Positions 14,546 to 16,786 of a DNA stretch of 16,786 nucleotides are shown here, in pieces. The notes below the pieces were generated by a model. It was not told the origin of the DNA and did no database searches. It saw nothing but the letters and a program-made list of their open reading frames with translations. The translations under genes and the position numbers were made by a program. Position 1 is the stretch's first letter; each line of letters begins with the position of its first letter. The stretch covers positions 1 through 16,786 of the forward strand of contig JBDLRN010000038.1 of NCBI GenBank assembly GCA_039800005.1, in the 5' to 3' direction. Source of the stretch: Casp-actino8 sp039800005. Lineage in GTDB: Bacteria > Actinomycetota > Acidimicrobiia > Acidimicrobiales > Ilumatobacteraceae.

Positions 14546-15013
14546 ATGATCGATTTCTCACGCGCTTATCACGTCGGAGTTCGCGTGCCCGACATCGGGC
14601 AGGCCATGGAGGAGATGGGATCGAGTCTCGGTCTCGAATGGTGCTCGCTTCAGGTGAGTGAGCAATCGGTCTGGCTGCCGGACCAGGGGCCGACTCGGGT
14701 TCCGTTGAAGTTCACGTATTCGACCACCGGTCCGATGCACGTGGAGTTGCTGGAAGGATCACCCGGGTCGGTGTGGGACGGTCGGGTGGCGCCGGGCGCA
14801 CATCACCTCGGCGTGTGGTCCGACGACGTGCGGGGTGACACCCAATCTCTCCTCGACGCCGGGTGGTCGTTGTTGATGGCCCAGGCTCCGCCCGAGAACG
14901 GCTTCGGTGCCTTCACCTACGTGCAGCCGCCCTCAGGGTTGATCGTCGAGTTGGTGTGGAGTGCCATCGCCCCGATGTTCCAGCGGTGGTTCGACGGAGG
15001 GCCCCTCGGATGA
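14546..15013 (+). CDS. VOC (glyoxalase/bleomycin resistance/dioxygenase) family protein (155 aa)
   Basis: Vicinal oxygen chelate fold with two beta-alpha-beta-beta-beta modules. The four positions that usually bind the metal all appear filled: H9 in AYHVGVRV, E67 in MHVELLEG, H87 in GAHHLGVWSDD, and E135 in GLIVELVW. This favours an active metalloenzyme. VOC members include glyoxalases, methylmalonyl-CoA epimerases, extradiol dioxygenases and isomerases; the short length excludes a two-module extradiol dioxygenase. An epimerase or isomerase step on a CoA intermediate is plausible, but I cannot choose. It starts seven bases after the ligase stop without a clear ribosome site, and its stop overlaps the SDR start as ATGA. 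Confidence 0.85.
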   Translation: MIDFSRAYHVGVRVPDIGQAMEEMGSSLGLEWCSLQVSEQSVWLPDQGPTRVPLKFTYSTTGPMHVELLEGSPGSVWDGRVAPGAHHLGVWSDDVRGDTQSLLDAGWSLLMAQAPPENGFGAFTYVQPPSGLIVELVWSAIAPMFQRWFDGGPLG

Positions 15014-16002
15014 GCATCTCGCTCTACGACGATCGGTCCGGCAGCGGGTTCGATGCGTCGTCCACCACCGACGACGTGTTGAGCGGTCTCGATCTCACCG
15101 GACGCCGCTACCTCGTGACCGGTTCGTCGGGTGGGCTCGGCCTCGAGACGGCGCGTGCTCTCGCCAGTCGAGGAGCCACGGTGGTGATGGCGGCGCGCGA
15201 TCGGGCGAAGAACGACGCGGCAGCGGCCGGAATTCGTGACGCCGACCCGTCGGCCCGGCTCGAATTCCTCGACGTCGACCTGGGGTCGTTGGCGTCGGTG
15301 CGCGCGGCGACTGTCGACATGCTGTCTCGATCCCGACCCCTTCACGGCGTCGTGGCCAATGCCGGCATCATGGCCACACCGTTCGCCTTGTCGGTCGACG
15401 GATTCGAGAGCCAGTTCGCGGTCGACCATCTCGGACATTTCCTACTCGTTCGCGAACTTCTCCCGATTCTCGCCGCCTCGGCATCCGAATCAGATGTCGC
15501 GTCGAGAGTGGTCGTCGTGAGCTCGGCCGGCCACCGCATGGGCGACGTCGATCTCGACGACTTGAACTTCGAACGTCGGCCCTACGACCCTTTCCTCGCC
15601 TACGGGGCCGCCAAGACCTGCAACGTTCTGCACGCCGTCGGGCTCGACCGCCGCTGGCGGGATCGGGGCGTGCGCGGAATCTCCATTCATCCCGGTGGCA
15701 TCCACACCGAACTGGGTCGGTACATGACTCCCGACGTGATCAAGAGTCTGATGTCGCGCATGGAGGGCGGTGGTGCATCGTTCTCGTGGAAGACGATTCC
15801 GCAGGGTGCGGCCACTCAGGTGTGGGCCCTGACGTCCCCGTTCCTGGAAGGTCGGGGTGCGATCTACTGCGAGGACTGCGACGTGTCGCCGGTGATTCCC
15901 GACGACGTCGAGTCGGTCGACGGACGCGGTGTGGCGGCTCGGGCCGTCGACCCCGCTACGGCCGATGCGTTGTGGGCCCTCGGCGAAGAACTGGTCGTCT
16001 GA
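15010..16002 (+). CDS. SDR family oxidoreductase, retinol-dehydrogenase-like (330 aa)
   Basis: Longer SDR of the retinol dehydrogenase / protochlorophyllide reductase-like group. Motifs: TGSSGGLG (37-44), A62-R63 after the second strand (MAARDR), suggesting NADP(H), NAG (117-119), S171/S172 in VVSSAGHR, Y198/K202 in AYGAAKTCN, then HPGGIHTEL. An N-terminal segment of about 28 residues precedes the Rossmann fold. The group commonly acts on hydrophobic alcohols and aldehydes such as retinoids, which is suggestive beside a carotenoid oxygenase gene two genes downstream. An in-frame upstream ATG at 14863 lies inside the VOC gene; ATG 15010, overlapping the VOC stop, is the better start. Substrate assignment is inference. 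Confidence 0.9.
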   Translation: MSISLYDDRSGSGFDASSTTDDVLSGLDLTGRRYLVTGSSGGLGLETARALASRGATVVMAARDRAKNDAAAAGIRDADPSARLEFLDVDLGSLASVRAATVDMLSRSRPLHGVVANAGIMATPFALSVDGFESQFAVDHLGHFLLVRELLPILAASASESDVASRVVVVSSAGHRMGDVDLDDLNFERRPYDPFLAYGAAKTCNVLHAVGLDRRWRDRGVRGISIHPGGIHTELGRYMTPDVIKSLMSRMEGGGASFSWKTIPQGAATQVWALTSPFLEGRGAIYCEDCDVSPVIPDDVESVDGRGVAARAVDPATADALWALGEELVV

Positions 16003-16008
16003 GTCGGG

Positions 16009-16014
16009 TACTGT
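16009..16014 (+). promoter_or_regulatory. Possible -10 box TACTGT for a leaderless ABM gene
   Basis: TACTGT fits TANNNT and ends six bases before the GTG at 16021, which has no ribosome site. This is the same spacing as TACGGT before the kinase-fold ATG at 10740. It could make an internal leaderless promoter within the operon. Confidence 0.35.
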
Positions 16015-16020
16015 TCGGCC

Positions 16021-16428
16021 GTGGCGACGATCCTGGCCCACATCTCGGTTCGCCCCGGTGCCGAGCTCGAGTTCGAGGCCATCTCGCGCGATCTCTACGC
16101 CGAGAGTCACGCGACCGAGGACGGTTTGCTTCGTTACGAGTACTGGCGAGGATCCGAACCCGGCACGTATTACACGCTGCTGTCGTTTCGCGACTTCGCC
16201 TCGTTCATCGCCCATCAGACGAGCGACCATCACGAGACGGCGTCACCGAAATTGGGCGGGGTCCTCACCGGACTTCGGCTCGAATGGCTCGACCCGGTCG
16301 ATGGTGCGGCGCCCCTCCCGCGCACCGAACCTCAGGATCTCTCGCACGTCGCCGACGAGTTGACGCGCGTGTACGCCGAACGATTCGCCGCTCGCATCGC
16401 ACCCTGGTGGGCATCCGTCCGCCGCTGA
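16021..16428 (+). CDS. Putative quinol monooxygenase, ABM fold (135 aa)
   Basis: Single ABM/dimeric alpha-beta-barrel domain in the first 90 residues: strand ATILAHISVRPG, helix AISRDLYAESHATEDG, strand LLRYEYWRGSEPGTYYTLLSF, then the helix FASFIAHQTSDHHE (60-72), with the histidine cluster common in putative quinol monooxygenases. A tail of about 40 residues with charged and aromatic residues (YAERFAARIAPWW) is longer than usual. Cofactor-free oxidation of a quinol-like compound is the family's best-known activity; it is unproven here. The GTG start has no ribosome site and follows the SDR stop by 18 bases, so it is either leaderless or poorly translated from the operon message. It differs clearly from the ABM protein at 4738-5085. 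Confidence 0.78.
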   Translation: MATILAHISVRPGAELEFEAISRDLYAESHATEDGLLRYEYWRGSEPGTYYTLLSFRDFASFIAHQTSDHHETASPKLGGVLTGLRLEWLDPVDGAAPLPRTEPQDLSHVADELTRVYAERFAARIAPWWASVRR

Positions 16429-16440
16429 ACGTTTCTCCCG

Positions 16441-16446
16441 AGGAGG
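16441..16446 (+). promoter_or_regulatory. Strong ribosome binding site AGGAGG
   Basis: AGGAGG lies seven bases before ATG 16454. It is among the strongest Shine-Dalgarno matches in the window and fixes the start of the truncated carotenoid oxygenase gene. Confidence 0.8.
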
Positions 16447-16453
16447 ACACGAC

Positions 16454-16786
16454 ATGACCGACATCATCGACGAGAAGAAGCCCTGGTTCCTCGCCGGCAA
16501 CTACGCCCCCGTGTTCGACGAGATCACCGACACGAATTTGCGCGTGACCGGGACCATTCCCAAGGCGCTGTCGGGCACGTACGTGCGCAACGGTTCGAAT
16601 CCCAAGGACGGTCGAGCCGGGCACTGGTTCTTCGGTGACGGCATGGTGCACGGCGTCCGTCTCGAAGGAGGGAGCGCTACCTGGTATCGCAACCGCTACG
16701 TGCGCACGCCGAAGTGGGAGAAAGGTCTCGACGCGATGGATGCCGAATGCATCTTCGATCCGACGGCCAGCGCGGCGAACACCCAC
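16454..16786 (+). CDS. Carotenoid oxygenase family protein, N-terminal part, cut by window end
   Basis: The frame is open for 111 codons to the last base. The translation matches the N-terminus of the carotenoid cleavage / lignostilbene dioxygenase family: GNYAPV (15-20), GTYVRNGSNP (41-50), HWFFGDGMVHGVRL (57-70), WYRNRYVRT (77-85), and AANTH at the edge, where the family usually continues into a basic, glycine-containing strand. Members are seven-bladed propellers with four iron-binding histidines that cleave double bonds in carotenoids, apocarotenoids or stilbenes using O2. None of the iron histidines is expected this early, so activity cannot be judged. It follows the ABM gene by 25 bases and has its own strong ribosome site. 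A cleaved aldehyde would suit the SDR and CoA-ligase neighbours. Confidence 0.9.
   Translation, partial: MTDIIDEKKPWFLAGNYAPVFDEITDTNLRVTGTIPKALSGTYVRNGSNPKDGRAGHWFFGDGMVHGVRLEGGSATWYRNRYVRTPKWEKGLDAMDAECIFDPTASAANTH

Overview
The window is GC-rich throughout and almost fully coding. It reads as a chromosomal catabolic region of a high-GC actinobacterium. Supporting signs are third-position G/C codon use, GTG starts, dense ATGA/GTGA/TGATG stop-start overlaps, a protein of the mycothiol-dependent maleylpyruvate isomerase family (mycothiol is an actinobacterial thiol), and FadD19-like acyl-CoA ligases. An Acidimicrobiia-type marine or soil lineage is my guess from codon style and gene content; no rRNA or marker gene confirms it. 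I saw no IS element, tRNA, rRNA, CRISPR array, phage gene or transcription-factor gene.

Layout. (A) 33-4736, + strand: a tightly coupled operon with an AMP-forming acyl-CoA ligase, a Rieske ring-hydroxylating oxygenase alpha subunit and a second, paralogous acyl-CoA ligase. (B) 4738-5085, - strand: a small ABM-fold protein, divergent from (C) 5168-6202, +, a zinc-dependent medium-chain dehydrogenase. (D) 6208-7038, -: a classical SDR, divergent from (E) 7137-9633, +, a TIM-barrel isomerase/epimerase-like protein, a mycothiol-dependent isomerase-family protein and a second SDR. The D/E gap holds a perfect 15-bp palindrome that looks like an operator. (F) 9661-10740, -: an aminoglycoside-phosphotransferase-fold kinase with a candidate leaderless start. 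It is divergent from (G) 10850-16786, +: DUF35 zinc-ribbon/OB protein, lipid-transfer-type thiolase, SnoaL-like protein, third acyl-CoA ligase, VOC protein, third SDR, second ABM protein, and the first 111 codons of a carotenoid oxygenase cut by the window end.

How the genes could work together (inference). Three CoA ligases, a thiolase/DUF35 pair, three SDRs, a zinc alcohol dehydrogenase, a Rieske oxygenase and a carotenoid/stilbene-cleaving-type oxygenase form a toolkit for oxidising, activating and shortening a hydrophobic, probably cyclic or branched substrate such as a sterol/terpenoid side chain, apocarotenoid or stilbenoid. The ligases and the thiolase/DUF35 pair resemble sterol side-chain degradation parts, but no steroid-ring genes are visible, so the substrate is unknown. 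Electron-transfer partners for the Rieske enzyme and acyl-CoA dehydrogenases are not in the window.

No gene-free stretch exceeds about 110 bases; the three longest gaps (5086-5167, 7039-7136, 10741-10849) are all between divergent genes and are described individually.
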